A stretch of DNA of 64,000 nucleotides from Anaerolinea thermophila UNI-1 (GCF_000199675.1 NC_014960.1:1364001-1428000), one strand, 5' to 3'. Numbered from the stretch's first letter, positions 39,598-48,539 are shown. Translations and numbers: made by a program. The notes: generated from the letters alone by a model not told the origin.

Positions 39598-41025
39598 TTA
39601 TGAACCATCTCCACCCCGAGGGGTTTCGGGAGGGAGGGCACTGCGAATCTTATGCTGTTCCAGGAATTGGCGGGCTTGCTGTAACTGAATCTGCACTGCC
39701 GCCGGGCTGGTTCCACCGGGAACATTACGATGTGCAATAGACGCCTGGAAATCAAACACCCCATGTACATCTTCTTCAAAAAGCGGACTGACTTTCTGAA
39801 ATTCCTTGAGAGGCAGTTGATTGAGAAGCAAGTTCAGGTCGTGAGCCCGCCGCACAATTTGTCCTACCATGGCATGCGCTTGCCGGAAGGGCACCCCTTT
39901 GCGCACCAGATAATCTGCCAGATCGGTTGCCAGAATGGCGGGATCTAATGCCTTATGCATTTTTTCAGGATGTACTTCGAGGGTACGCAGGACGCCGGCA
40001 ACCACAGGAAGCATCAGGCACAGGGTGTCGCTGGCTTCAAAGACGGGCACCTTGTCTTCCTGTAGGTCTTTGTCGTATGCAGAGGGCAGTCCTTTCAAAA
40101 CCGAGAGCAGTCCAGCCAGCCTGCCAATCATTGTCCCGGCTTTTCCGCGGGTGAGTTCCAGCGTATCGGGGTTTTTCTTTTGTGGCATCAGACTGGAACC
40201 GGTGGAATAAGCGTCGGAGAGTTCAATGAAACCAAATTCGGCCGAAGTGTACAGAATAAGCATCTCGGCAAGCCGGGAGAGATGCAGGGCAATCATCGTG
40301 GACACAAAGAGAAATTCCGCCGCGGAATCGCGATTGGATACTGCGTCAATGCTGTTCGGGGTGATGGCTTTCAGTCCCAACTGATTAGCGAGGAACTTGC
40401 GGTCAACGGGATAAGGCGTTCCGGCAAGCGCTCCCGATCCCAGAGGAAGTACAGCCGCGCGTTCGCGCAGTTGTCCAAGCCGCTGGCGGTCTCTGGCGAG
40501 GGGCCAGAAGTGAGAAAGCCACCAGTGACTGAGCAGAATTGGTTGGGATTGCTGGAAGTGAGTATAACCCGGCAGGATGATTCCAAAATCGTTCTCTGCA
40601 CGGTCAACCAGGGCGCTTTGCACCAGTTTCACAAAAGCATCAATCCGGTCAATGGCTTCTACCAGCCAGAGGGTAAAATCAGTGGCAATCTGATCGTTGC
40701 GGCTGCGCCCGGTGTGTAATTTTCCTCCCACCGGACCGGTGAGCTCAATCAAGCGGCGTTCAATAGCCGTATGCACGTCCTCATCGGTTGGTTCGTGCTT
40801 AAACTTACCACTGCGCACTTCTGAGAGGACATCGGTCAGTCCTTTGACAATTTGCTGTTGTTCGTCCAGACTGATGACCCCTGCTTTCATCAGGGCTTTT
40901 GCCCAGGCGATTGAGCCGCGAATATCTACCTCGGCTAGCCGCCAGTCAAAGGAAATGGAGGCATTGTATTCCCACGCAATGGGATCCAAGCCACTGGAAA
41001 AACGCCCGCCCCAAAGTTTGCTCAT
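39598..41025 (-). CDS. argH: Argininosuccinate lyase
   Basis: Splits argininosuccinate into arginine and fumarate, the last step of arginine synthesis. 475 aa. Markers are KLWGGRFSSGLD at the start, HTGRSRNDQIATD, LPGYTHFQQSQP and the flexible loop with the catalytic Ser, GSSLMPQKKNPD. ATG 41025 directly precedes the conserved start and has AAGGAG upstream. The C-terminus is slightly extended and Pro-rich. It sits between argG and lysW, in the same direction, with 38 bases to lysW. Confidence 0.96.
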   Translation of the reverse strand: MSKLWGGRFSSGLDPIAWEYNASISFDWRLAEVDIRGSIAWAKALMKAGVISLDEQQQIVKGLTDVLSEVRSGKFKHEPTDEDVHTAIERRLIELTGPVGGKLHTGRSRNDQIATDFTLWLVEAIDRIDAFVKLVQSALVDRAENDFGIILPGYTHFQQSQPILLSHWWLSHFWPLARDRQRLGQLRERAAVLPLGSGALAGTPYPVDRKFLANQLGLKAITPNSIDAVSNRDSAAEFLFVSTMIALHLSRLAEMLILYTSAEFGFIELSDAYSTGSSLMPQKKNPDTLELTRGKAGTMIGRLAGLLSVLKGLPSAYDKDLQEDKVPVFEASDTLCLMLPVVAGVLRTLEVHPEKMHKALDPAILATDLADYLVRKGVPFRQAHAMVGQIVRRAHDLNLLLNQLPLKEFQKVSPLFEEDVHGVFDFQASIAHRNVPGGTSPAAVQIQLQQARQFLEQHKIRSALPPETPRGGDGS

Positions 41026-41071
41026 GTCCTTTTCTCCTTGCATTCAGGGATTAGATGTCCGAATTGTACAC

Positions 41072-42346
41072 TTAATCCCGCTTGAACGAAGAGTAATCCG
41101 GTGCGTTCGAGGCAATTTGTACAGCTGTGGCAATATCCCGCATGGCGGCAACCTTGAGGGGCAGTCCAAACAGGGTGATGAATCCTGCGGCATCGCTCTG
41201 GTCGTATACGTTATCTTTGCCGAAGGTGGCAAAGTCTTCGCGGTACAGGCTGAATACCGATTTCTTCCCTGCTGTGATGATATTCCCTTTGTAGAGTTTG
41301 AGCCGTACCGTTCCGGTAACATGCTTTTGGGTGACCTCAAAAAAGGCATCCAGCGCTTCGCGCAACGGGGTGAACCACTGTCCGTAATACACCAGTTCAG
41401 CATAACGCTGTGCCATCACGTCCTTGTAATGCAGGGTGTCCCGATCCAGAGTAATCTGCTCCAATTCTTTATGCGCCCGCATCAGAATCGTTCCACCGGG
41501 GGTTTCATACACGCCACGGGATTTCATTCCCACCAGGCGGTTTTCCACCATGTCCACTCTTCCGATGCCATGCTTACCACCAATTTCGTTCAGGGCTTTG
41601 ATCAGCGTAGCAGAGGATAAGGCTTTGCCGTTGAGCTTTACCGGTGTGCCTTCTTCAAAGGTGATTTCAACATATTCTGGGGTATCCGGGGCATCTTCCG
41701 GAGCGACGGTTATCTGATACATGCTTTCCTCGGGTTCTGCCCAGGGGTCTTCCAGTAACCCGCCTTCATGGGAGAGATGCCAGAGATTGCGGTCGCGACT
41801 GTAGATAGATTTCAAGGTCGAACTGACCGGTACCTGATGGGCAGCGGCATACTCCAGAGCATCCTCGCGCGAGCGAATATTCCATTCCCGCCAGGGAGCA
41901 ATGACCTTGAGGCGTGGATCCAGAGCCATGACGGTTAACTCAAAGCGCACCTGATCATTGCCTTTGCCGGTGCATCCGTGTGCTACAGCATCGGCGTTTT
42001 CCAGGTGGGCAATTTCCACCATGTGTTTGGCGATGAGAGGGCGGGCAATGGAGGTGCCTAACAGATAATGCCGTTCGTAGATGGCACCAGACTTGAGCAG
42101 TTTGAACAGATACTGGCTGGCAAATTCTTCGGTCAAATCTTCGATGTATAGTTTGGAGGCGCCAGTAGCCTTGGCTTTCTCCGGTAAGCCGGACAATTCC
42201 TCACCCTGTCCAATATCGGCGGTGAAACAAATGACTTCACAGCCATAGTTTTCTTTCAGCCATGGCACGATGATTGAAGTGTCCAGTCCGCCGGAATAGG
42301 CAAGAACAACTTTCTTAATGGGGGTAGATGGGGTTTGTTTGGGCAT
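41072..42346 (-). CDS. argG: Argininosuccinate synthase
   Basis: Condenses citrulline and aspartate with ATP. 424 aa, first gene of the operon. The PP-loop VVLAYSGGLDTS is at the N-terminus; GCTGKGNDQVRFE and SIYSRDRNLWHLSHEGG are characteristic. AAAGGAG precedes the ATG. Its mRNA has a leader of about 200 nt with a terminator hairpin ending 30 bases before the start, so transcription of the whole arginine/LysW operon may be attenuated. Confidence 0.97.
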   Translation of the reverse strand: MPKQTPSTPIKKVVLAYSGGLDTSIIVPWLKENYGCEVICFTADIGQGEELSGLPEKAKATGASKLYIEDLTEEFASQYLFKLLKSGAIYERHYLLGTSIARPLIAKHMVEIAHLENADAVAHGCTGKGNDQVRFELTVMALDPRLKVIAPWREWNIRSREDALEYAAAHQVPVSSTLKSIYSRDRNLWHLSHEGGLLEDPWAEPEESMYQITVAPEDAPDTPEYVEITFEEGTPVKLNGKALSSATLIKALNEIGGKHGIGRVDMVENRLVGMKSRGVYETPGGTILMRAHKELEQITLDRDTLHYKDVMAQRYAELVYYGQWFTPLREALDAFFEVTQKHVTGTVRLKLYKGNIITAGKKSVFSLYREDFATFGKDNVYDQSDAAGFITLFGLPLKVAAMRDIATAVQIASNAPDYSSFKRD

Positions 42347-42376
42347 ATCTTACTCCTTTGGCAATTCAAAATCAAA

Positions 42377-42401
42377 AAGCCCTCCAGGTACTGGAGGGCT
42401 T
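42377..42401 (-). terminator. Intrinsic terminator in the argG leader (candidate attenuator)
   Basis: An 11-bp perfect stem, AAGCCCTCCAG with CTGGAGGGCTT, with a 3-base loop; on the minus strand it is followed by a short T run (TTTTTGATTTT). It lies between the strong promoter and the argG ATG, with no gene before it, so its likely role is premature termination of the operon rather than the end of another transcript. No T-box signature is present. Confidence 0.8.
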
Positions 42402-42555
42402 GGTTACAACTGTCAGGGATTTATGGGGTAGAAGTCAGGCAATCCCTTTAACAGGTACGACCAGCCGACCTTCCCTGGAAATTCCGGGGAAGGAAGGTCT
42501 TTCGTCGAGCCTTGAGTTCAGTAAGGAATGCCATATTTCTCCCGAAGTTTGGCTG

Positions 42556-42583
42556 ATTATAGCATGATGACCTTTTTTGTCAA
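42556..42583 (-). promoter_or_regulatory. Sigma-70-type promoter of the argGH-lys operon
   Basis: On the minus strand TTGACA (42583 to 42578) and TATAAT (42561 to 42556) are separated by 16 bases, a full consensus at both hexamers. The predicted start near 42549 gives a leader of about 200 nt. The stretch 42347-42667 otherwise holds only this leader (including a second, weaker hairpin formed by CCTTCC and GGAAGG) and the short upstream region of the divergent gene. Confidence 0.88.
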
Positions 42584-42667
42584 TAGAAAAAGTGGGTCAT
42601 TTTGAAAGGAATTTTGGGTCATTCCGGGATACAATGAGAGTATCCTCAAGTTGTTTGGGAGGTTCTC

Positions 42668-43420
42668 ATGTCACCGATTCCTGTAGGTGTTCAATTGTAT
42701 TCCGTCCGTGAGGACTGCGCGCGTGATTTGCCGGGGACGCTCAAATCCATTGCCCAAATGGGGTATGAAGGGGTGGAATTTGCCGGTTTTTATGGACATT
42801 CTGCCAGGCAACTCCGTCAATGGCTGGAGGAAAACGGTTTAAAGTGTTGCGGTGCTCATATTCCGCTTAGCGATCTTTCGGAGGAGACATTTCAGCAGAC
42901 GGTCGAATTTCATCTGGAGTTGGGTAATCCTTACCTTGTCGTGCCATGGTTACCGGAAGAGTTTCGTTCCAGCCGAGCGGCGTGGCTGAAGACAGCGGAA
43001 TATTTCTCGCAACTGTCAGAGCGTTTAGAACCGCATGGATTACGTTTGGGGTACCATAACCACGATTTTGAATTTGATTGGATGGACGGGGAGGTGCAAT
43101 TTGATATCTTCTTCAGTGCAACAAACCCAAAAGTATTCATGCAATTGGATACGGGAAACGCGATGCACGGTAATGCGGACCCTTTGGAGTATCTTCAGAG
43201 ATACAGTGATCGGGCAGTGACCATCCACCTCAAAGAATACTCTTCTAAAAATCCATTGGCTTTGCCTGGGGAGGGAGAAGTGCCCTGGCAGGATGTCTTT
43301 GCCATGTGTGAGTGTTGCGATGTTACCGAATGGTATATTGTCGAACAGGAACAATATGCCGTTCCTCCACTGGAGACCATTGCCCGCTGTCGCGAATTTT
43401 TGAGAAAAATGGGACGTTAA
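42668..43420 (+). CDS. Sugar phosphate isomerase/epimerase-like TIM barrel
   Basis: 250 aa of the xylose-isomerase-like TIM barrel family (AP endonuclease 2 superfamily). The start PIPVGVQLYSVREDCARDLPG, the metal-ligand strands GYEGVEFAGF, YHNHDFEF and MQLDTGNAMH, and HLKEYSS followed by GEVPW near the end are typical of sugar isomerases or dehydratases such as IolE/IolI relatives. GGGAGG precedes the ATG. It ends three bases before the fucosidase gene, so the two form an operon and the isomerase may act on a sugar released by it. Exact substrate unknown. Confidence 0.85.
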   Translation: MSPIPVGVQLYSVREDCARDLPGTLKSIAQMGYEGVEFAGFYGHSARQLRQWLEENGLKCCGAHIPLSDLSEETFQQTVEFHLELGNPYLVVPWLPEEFRSSRAAWLKTAEYFSQLSERLEPHGLRLGYHNHDFEFDWMDGEVQFDIFFSATNPKVFMQLDTGNAMHGNADPLEYLQRYSDRAVTIHLKEYSSKNPLALPGEGEVPWQDVFAMCECCDVTEWYIVEQEQYAVPPLETIARCREFLRKMGR

Positions 43421-43423
43421 GAG

Positions 43424-44683
43424 ATGGATAAGGATCGTATTCGCTGGTTCATAGATGCCCGGTTTGGGATGTTTATCCATTGGGGAATTTACGCCATTCC
43501 TGCACGCGGAGAATGGGTCAAGCATTTTGAAAGTATCCCGGAAGCACAATATCAGCAGTACTTTGAGACGTTTAACCCTATTCATTACAATCCCCGGGAA
43601 TGGGCGCGGATTGCCAGGCAGTCGGGAATGAAATATGCCGTCATGACCACCAAGCACCACGACGGCTTTTGCCTGTTCGACAGCCAGTTTACCGATTACA
43701 AAGCCACAAACACACCAGCCGGGCGGGATTTGATTAAAGAGTACGTGGACGCCTTTCGTGCTGAGGGGTTGCGGGTAGGGTTTTATTATTCCCTGCTGGA
43801 CTGGCATCACCCGGATTATCCTGTGGCAGGTGACCGTTTTCACCCCTACCGGAATTTTCCGGAGTTTTCGGAGTGCAAGGGCAATTTGGAGCGTTATGCC
43901 CTTTATGTGCACAATCAGGTGGAAGAACTGTTGACATCTTACGGAAAAATCGACATCATCTGGTTTGATTTTTCTTACGACGACATGCGCGGCGAAGCCT
44001 GGAAGGCAACCGAACTGGTGAACATGGTGCGTTCCCTTCAACCTGAAATCTTGATTGATAACCGTTTGGGCGGAAACATTCGCGCGCGTCAACCAGAAGT
44101 GTATGCGGGCGATTTTGCCTCTCCCGAGCAAATTATCCCGCCTGAGGGGGTGACCAATGAAGACGGTGAGCCTATTCCCTGGGAAGCCTGTATCACCTTG
44201 AATGACCATTGGGGATACCATGCTCAGGATTTGAATTGGAAATCTCCACGGACGATAGTTCGAACCCTGGTGGAGTGTGTTTCCAAAGGCGGGAATCTGT
44301 TGCTCAATGTAGGACCCAATGCAAAAGGTGAAATTCCCGAAGCCAGTGTGCGTATCCTGTCCGAGGTGGGACAGTGGATGCGGCGGAACGGGGAAAGCAT
44401 TTACGGCTGTGGGCGTGCCCCGTTCCCCAAGCCAGAATGGGGGCGCTGGACGGCAAAGGAAGGACGTCTGTATGCTCACCTTCTCGACAGGGGCATTGGT
44501 CCTGTTAATTTACGAGGGTTGGAAGGCAAAATTGCCTATGCGCGTTTGCTGGCAGACGGTTCAGAGGTGAGATTGGAACGCCCCTGGAATGCCGCAGAGT
44601 ATCCGGAAGATGCATTTATCTCTTTCTCTCAGCCCGAATTACCCGATGATTGGGATACTGTTGTTGAACTGATGATGAAATAA
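43424..44683 (+). CDS. Alpha-L-fucosidase, GH29, cytoplasmic
   Basis: Retaining glycosidase, 419 aa. GH29 signatures are RFGMFIHWGIYAIPARGEW (11-31), TTKHHDGFCLFDS (75-87), YYSLLDWHHPDY and the nucleophile Asp182 in DIIWFDFSY. No signal peptide is present, since the protein begins MDKDRIRWFIDARFG, so it would act on imported fuco-oligosaccharides. It lies three bases after the isomerase-like gene, with a terminator-like hairpin downstream. No transporter genes are adjacent. Confidence 0.93.
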   Translation: MDKDRIRWFIDARFGMFIHWGIYAIPARGEWVKHFESIPEAQYQQYFETFNPIHYNPREWARIARQSGMKYAVMTTKHHDGFCLFDSQFTDYKATNTPAGRDLIKEYVDAFRAEGLRVGFYYSLLDWHHPDYPVAGDRFHPYRNFPEFSECKGNLERYALYVHNQVEELLTSYGKIDIIWFDFSYDDMRGEAWKATELVNMVRSLQPEILIDNRLGGNIRARQPEVYAGDFASPEQIIPPEGVTNEDGEPIPWEACITLNDHWGYHAQDLNWKSPRTIVRTLVECVSKGGNLLLNVGPNAKGEIPEASVRILSEVGQWMRRNGESIYGCGRAPFPKPEWGRWTAKEGRLYAHLLDRGIGPVNLRGLEGKIAYARLLADGSEVRLERPWNAAEYPEDAFISFSQPELPDDWDTVVELMMK

Positions 44684-44740
44684 TCCCCGTTGGGCTTCTT
44701 TTTTCCGGTACGATTCGGTTGGGAGGATGGGGGCTGGTAT

Positions 44741-44772
44741 AATTCCTCTCTGGAAAGAGAGGAATTTTTTTT
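44741..44772 (+). terminator. Intrinsic terminator after the fucosidase gene, overlapping the kinase leader
   Basis: A perfect 10-bp stem AATTCCTCTC (44741-44750) with GAGAGGAATT (44757-44766), followed by T's up to the GTG at 44773. A TATAAT (44738-44743) overlaps its left arm. If the kinase starts at that GTG, its only ribosome site (GAGAGG) is the right arm of the hairpin. Confidence 0.75.
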
Positions 44773-46359
44773 GTGATTTCCACCGGAAAGTCTCTCGCCA
44801 TGTTAGATCGCCAGTATTATGAAAATCTTCGCGGTGCGCTTCAAAAGGTTGCTGATGACCTGGCGATAGCCGCTGAGGCAGATGGAGCATTCATTGCCAT
44901 TCTTGAAGAGGATCAGCGGTTTTCCCCTTTGCTGGCTGGGGGACGGGTTACAGAAACCGAACGGGCTGTCTTTATGACATCTACGCTCGACCCAGAAACG
45001 GATGTGCTGGTTTACCGTATGTTGGGGCGTCCGGTGACTCTCATTTCCAATCTGGTGGAAACTGATCCGCGTGTTTCGCCTTCGGTTGTCACTCAGTTGG
45101 GGGTGAGCGCGGTGGTATCCGTGCCGGTGATGCGGGAAGGGCGTCTGGCGGGGCTGGTTTTGGTGGTGCGGCGTGGACAGAATGACCCCTTTACCCATAC
45201 CGAAGTGCGCATGGTGGAGTGGTTTGCCACTGCCATTGCTCTGGCATTAGAAAATGCACGTTTGTACCATGAAACTCAAGCACGGCTTGCGGAGAGTCAG
45301 GCGCTTCATCAGGTAACGCTGGCGCTTTTACATAAACTGGAATTGGAAGAAGTACTTCAGATTATTTGTGATGAAGCCCTGCATTTGACCCATGCTTCCG
45401 GGAGTGCTGTCGCTCTCCTGGAAGATGATGGCTGGTTGCGCATCCCTTATTCCACGGGAGAGGTTCCTGAGATGAAGGGCAGGGTCAGGGTAGATAAATC
45501 GGTGATTGGCTCGGCAGTGCGCAAGGGAGAAGCGGTACTGGTGAATCATCCAGCCCAGGAAAACCTCAGTGGTTTGCCAATGTCCGTTCTGGCTGTGCCG
45601 CTCCGCTCGCAAAACAGGATTGTGGGGGTGTTGCAGTTAGTTCATCAGGGGCAGGCTTTCATTCCTGAAGATGTGCGTCTGATTCAAATTTTCGCCGATC
45701 AGGCGGCAGTCGCCATAGAACACGCGCGTCTTACCCGTCAGGTGCAGGAAATGGCGATCCTGGAAGAACGCCATCGCCTTTCTCGAGAACTTCATGACTC
45801 AGTGAATCAATTGCTTTACAGCATCATGTTGTATTCGGAAGCCACGCTTCGCCAGATGGAGCAAGCCGATTGGGAGCGTGCGCGTCATCATGTCGAGCGC
45901 CTGCGTGAATCGGCACAGGAAGCTCTTAAAGAGATGCGCATGCTCATCTTTGAGTTGCGTCCCTCCATTTTGGGACAATTGGGACTGAGAGCTGCGCTGG
46001 AACAGCGATTGCGCTCGGTAGAGGAACAGGTGGGTTTAAATGCGGCGTTGAAGTGGCGGGTGAATTCGCCGCTGGATAAACGTCTGGAAGAAACGCTTTA
46101 CGGCATTGCTCAGGAAGCCCTGAACAATATTGTGAAACATGCTCAAGCCCGCAACCTGTTTGTACATGTGGTGCAAAGCGGGCAGTCTTTGATTCTGAGG
46201 ATTGAGGATGATGGTGTGGGAATGGATGTGGAGAATCTCCCTCCTGCAGGGATGGGGCTGAAAACCATGCGTGAACGCGCCGAAGCCGCAGGGGGAAAAC
46301 TCAGCCTTCAGAGCACTCCAGGACAGGGAACAGTGGTTACCTTTGAGGTCAGTCTATGA
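44773..46359 (+). CDS. GAF-domain histidine kinase (NarL/DesK type)
   Basis: A cytoplasmic sensor kinase of 528 aa. GAF domains lie at about 25-160 and 185-320, followed by a HisKA_3 dimerisation helix with the phospho-acceptor H341 (RLSRELHDSVNQ) and a HATPase domain (YGIAQEALNNIVKHA, DDGVGMD, GMGLKTM). No membrane segment is visible, so the signal is internal. The start is uncertain: GTG 44773 has GAGAGG upstream but inside a terminator hairpin, whereas ATG 44800 has only GGAAAG. It overlaps the response regulator by four bases, so they are a pair. Confidence 0.9.
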   Translation: MISTGKSLAMLDRQYYENLRGALQKVADDLAIAAEADGAFIAILEEDQRFSPLLAGGRVTETERAVFMTSTLDPETDVLVYRMLGRPVTLISNLVETDPRVSPSVVTQLGVSAVVSVPVMREGRLAGLVLVVRRGQNDPFTHTEVRMVEWFATAIALALENARLYHETQARLAESQALHQVTLALLHKLELEEVLQIICDEALHLTHASGSAVALLEDDGWLRIPYSTGEVPEMKGRVRVDKSVIGSAVRKGEAVLVNHPAQENLSGLPMSVLAVPLRSQNRIVGVLQLVHQGQAFIPEDVRLIQIFADQAAVAIEHARLTRQVQEMAILEERHRLSRELHDSVNQLLYSIMLYSEATLRQMEQADWERARHHVERLRESAQEALKEMRMLIFELRPSILGQLGLRAALEQRLRSVEEQVGLNAALKWRVNSPLDKRLEETLYGIAQEALNNIVKHAQARNLFVHVVQSGQSLILRIEDDGVGMDVENLPPAGMGLKTMRERAEAAGGKLSLQSTPGQGTVVTFEVSL

Positions 46360-47003
46360 AGAAAATCCGTTTGCTGGTTGTGGATGATCATGTTGTAGTA
46401 CGCAAAGGGCTCATGGCGATTTTGGAGACGGAACCCGGCATTGAGGTTGTAGGTGAGGCAGGCGATGGAAATGAAGCCGTGGAGAAAGCCTGTGCTCTTC
46501 AGCCCGATGTGGTATTGATGGATCTGGTTATGCCCGGCATGGATGGGATTGAAGCCACCCGGCTTATCAAGCAACGTGTTCCTCAGGTTCAGGTGCTTGT
46601 GCTGACCAGTTTCAGCACCAACGATAAAGTGATTCCTTCCCTCAGTGCTGGTGCTACGGGATACTTATTGAAGGATGCTTCTCCTGAAGAATTGGTCAAA
46701 GCCATAGAGCAGGTGGCTCAGGGCGAAGGGGCGCTCCATCCTGCGGTTACGCGATATGTTCTGGGACAGATTAAGAACATGCCAGATGAACCTGCGCCTG
46801 AAGAAGAATTAACCGAGCGTGAAAAGGAAGTACTTCAATTTATGGCTCAGGGATACAGCAATGCCGAAATAGCCCGTCTTCTGGTGGTCAGCAATGCGAC
46901 CGTACATACCCATGTCAGCCGCATTCTTTCTAAATTAAATGTTTCCAGTCGAACACAAGCCGTGCTTTATGCCCTCAAACGGGGGATTGTCTCGCTGGAC
47001 TGA
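46356..47003 (+). CDS. LuxR/NarL-family response regulator
   Basis: 215 aa. The receiver domain (1-120) has the acidic pair D10-D11 and phospho-acceptor D56 (VVLMDLVMPG), Thr in VLTSF and Lys in LLKDASPEELV. The C-terminal LuxR helix-turn-helix is at about 148-205 (LTEREKEVLQFMAQGYSNAEIARLL). It starts within the kinase stop (ATGA overlap) and is its cognate partner. Target genes are unknown. A strong terminator follows. Confidence 0.95.
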   Translation: MKKIRLLVVDDHVVVRKGLMAILETEPGIEVVGEAGDGNEAVEKACALQPDVVLMDLVMPGMDGIEATRLIKQRVPQVQVLVLTSFSTNDKVIPSLSAGATGYLLKDASPEELVKAIEQVAQGEGALHPAVTRYVLGQIKNMPDEPAPEEELTEREKEVLQFMAQGYSNAEIARLLVVSNATVHTHVSRILSKLNVSSRTQAVLYALKRGIVSLD

Positions 47004-47034
47004 ACAAACATAAAAAGATTCTCAAGATATCACT

Positions 47035-47064
47035 AAAAACATCGGGAAAAATCCCGATGTTTTT
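47035..47064 (+). terminator. Intrinsic terminator after the kinase-regulator pair
   Basis: A 13-bp stem AAAAACATCGGGA with TCCCGATGTTTTT around a short A-rich loop; the terminal T run makes it functional on the plus strand and, by symmetry, possibly on the minus strand. Confidence 0.88.
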
Positions 47065-47189
47065 GCTTAAGAATCAACCTTTTTATGGAGAAGAATTCCA
47101 TATTTTCCTGGACGACGTGTTTCCTTTCAGTACCTATACTTCTGGCTAGGAAAAAGTATGCCTTTTGAACCATGGCTTGGGAGGTCAGG

Positions 47190-48017
47190 ATGAAAAAAGG
47201 AATTGTGAAAAACTGGATGAGTTCCCCGGTTTATACGGTGACGCCGGAAACTTTTATAGTAGATGCCCGGCGACTTCTGGATGTTCGCAAAATTCGCCAT
47301 TTGCCGGTGGTCTCTGCCGGCAAACTGGTAGGCATTGTGACCCGCCGCGGGCTGCTCCGTGCTGATTTGCCGGCTGTTAGTGACGAAACCTGGGAGATTG
47401 CATTTGACCTGCATCATCAAACGATTCGAGACATCATGACGGTTAATCCCATTACCGTTTTCCCTAATACGCCAATGCCAAAAGCGGCTCGTGTGATGTT
47501 GGAAAACAAAATCACCGGCTTGCCTGTGCTTAATGACCAACGAGAACTGGTGGGAATTTTGACTTCATCGGATATTTTCCGCTTCATTATCGAAGAACTG
47601 GAAGAGCCTCTTGTGGTGGCGGAGTACATGAGTGAGGAAGTGGTAGTGGTGGAGCCGGATACCAGTTTGCTGGAAGCCCATCGCCTGATGGGAACAAAAC
47701 GCATTCGTGCCCTCCCCGTACTGGAAGAAGATCGTTTGGTTGGTTTGGTCACCCGTACCGATTTAGTTAGCAGTGATCCTTCCCGTTTTATTTCTCGCAA
47801 GCAACAGGAACTTTCCCTGAAGATTCTGACGCAACCGGTGGAAGGGATTATGACGCGAACGCTGGTAACCGTTTCACCGCAAACCACGCTGAAGGAAGCG
47901 GCGCGATTGTTGCTGGAAAAGAAAATCCATTCCTTGCCAGTAGTTGAAAACAGCAAACTGGTTGGAATTCTCACGGAGAGTGATCTTTTCCGTATGGTTG
48001 TCCAAAAATTCTTCTAG
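47190..48017 (+). CDS. Protein with four CBS domains
   Basis: 275 aa made only of CBS motifs, as two Bateman modules: about 7-60 (VKNWMSSPVYTVTPETF), 72-125 (IMTVNPITVFPNTPM), 133-185 (YMSEEVVVVEPDTS) and 210-270 (IMTRTLVTVSPQTT). CBS pairs bind adenine nucleotides or S-adenosylmethionine and act as energy-state switches. I chose ATG 47190 because GGGAGG precedes it by five bases; a longer frame begins six codons earlier. It ends 15 bases before hoxE on the same strand, so it is probably the first gene of the hydrogenase operon. Confidence 0.9.
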   Translation: MKKGIVKNWMSSPVYTVTPETFIVDARRLLDVRKIRHLPVVSAGKLVGIVTRRGLLRADLPAVSDETWEIAFDLHHQTIRDIMTVNPITVFPNTPMPKAARVMLENKITGLPVLNDQRELVGILTSSDIFRFIIEELEEPLVVAEYMSEEVVVVEPDTSLLEAHRLMGTKRIRALPVLEEDRLVGLVTRTDLVSSDPSRFISRKQQELSLKILTQPVEGIMTRTLVTVSPQTTLKEAARLLLEKKIHSLPVVENSKLVGILTESDLFRMVVQKFF

Positions 48018-48032
48018 TTTGAAAGGGATGGT

Positions 48033-48539
48033 ATGGTTGCAACGACTCGAAAAGTAAATCCCCCAGATGGAGATCGGCGCTGGAAGATTGTCGAAGCCAC
48101 CATGCGCCGGCATGGATATGCCTCTACGGCGCTTATCGAAACTCTGCACTCTATCCAGGAAACCTTTGGGTTTGTGAGCCGTGAAGCGTTGAATTACGTG
48201 GCAGAGTCCTTGAACATTCCCCCGGCAAAGGTATTTGGAGTAGCCACGTTTTACAACCTTTTTAATCTGAACCCGGTGGGGGAACATGTCTTTTCCCTTT
48301 GTACCGGAACTGCCTGTTATGTAAAAGGAGCCGGAGAGATTGTAGATTTCATGAAAGAGGAATTTGGCTTGGAGCCCGGACAAACCACGCCAGATGGAAA
48401 ATTGACCTTTATGGTTGCCCGTTGTGTGGGTGCCTGTGGCTTGGCTCCCGTCATGATTCTGGACGGCGAGGTGGTGGGGAAATTGGGCGTGGAAGAGATG
48501 AAAGCCAAAATTCGGGAGTGGGTAAACCATGACAAATGA
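48033..48539 (+). CDS. hoxE: NAD-linked hydrogenase, NuoE-like diaphorase subunit HoxE
   Basis: A thioredoxin-fold [2Fe-2S] protein of 168 aa. Cluster ligands are C90 and C95 (SLCTGTACYVKG) and C131 and C135 (RCVGACGLAP). It passes electrons within the diaphorase part of the bidirectional hydrogenase. Homologous to the 24-kDa subunit of complex I, but its neighbours hoxFUYH and the lack of other nuo genes show that it belongs to a hydrogenase. It overlaps hoxF by 11 bases. Confidence 0.92.
   Translation: MVATTRKVNPPDGDRRWKIVEATMRRHGYASTALIETLHSIQETFGFVSREALNYVAESLNIPPAKVFGVATFYNLFNLNPVGEHVFSLCTGTACYVKGAGEIVDFMKEEFGLEPGQTTPDGKLTFMVARCVGACGLAPVMILDGEVVGKLGVEEMKAKIREWVNHDK

Noticed and set aside
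42347..42555. T-box leader for argG
   Set aside because: The conserved TGGNACCGCG antiterminator motif is not present; kept only as unclassified attenuator.
43040..44479. Minus-strand open frame of 479 codons opposite the isomerase and fucosidase genes
   Set aside because: It is a shadow of two well-supported genes; composition is not protein-like and no family is recognisable.
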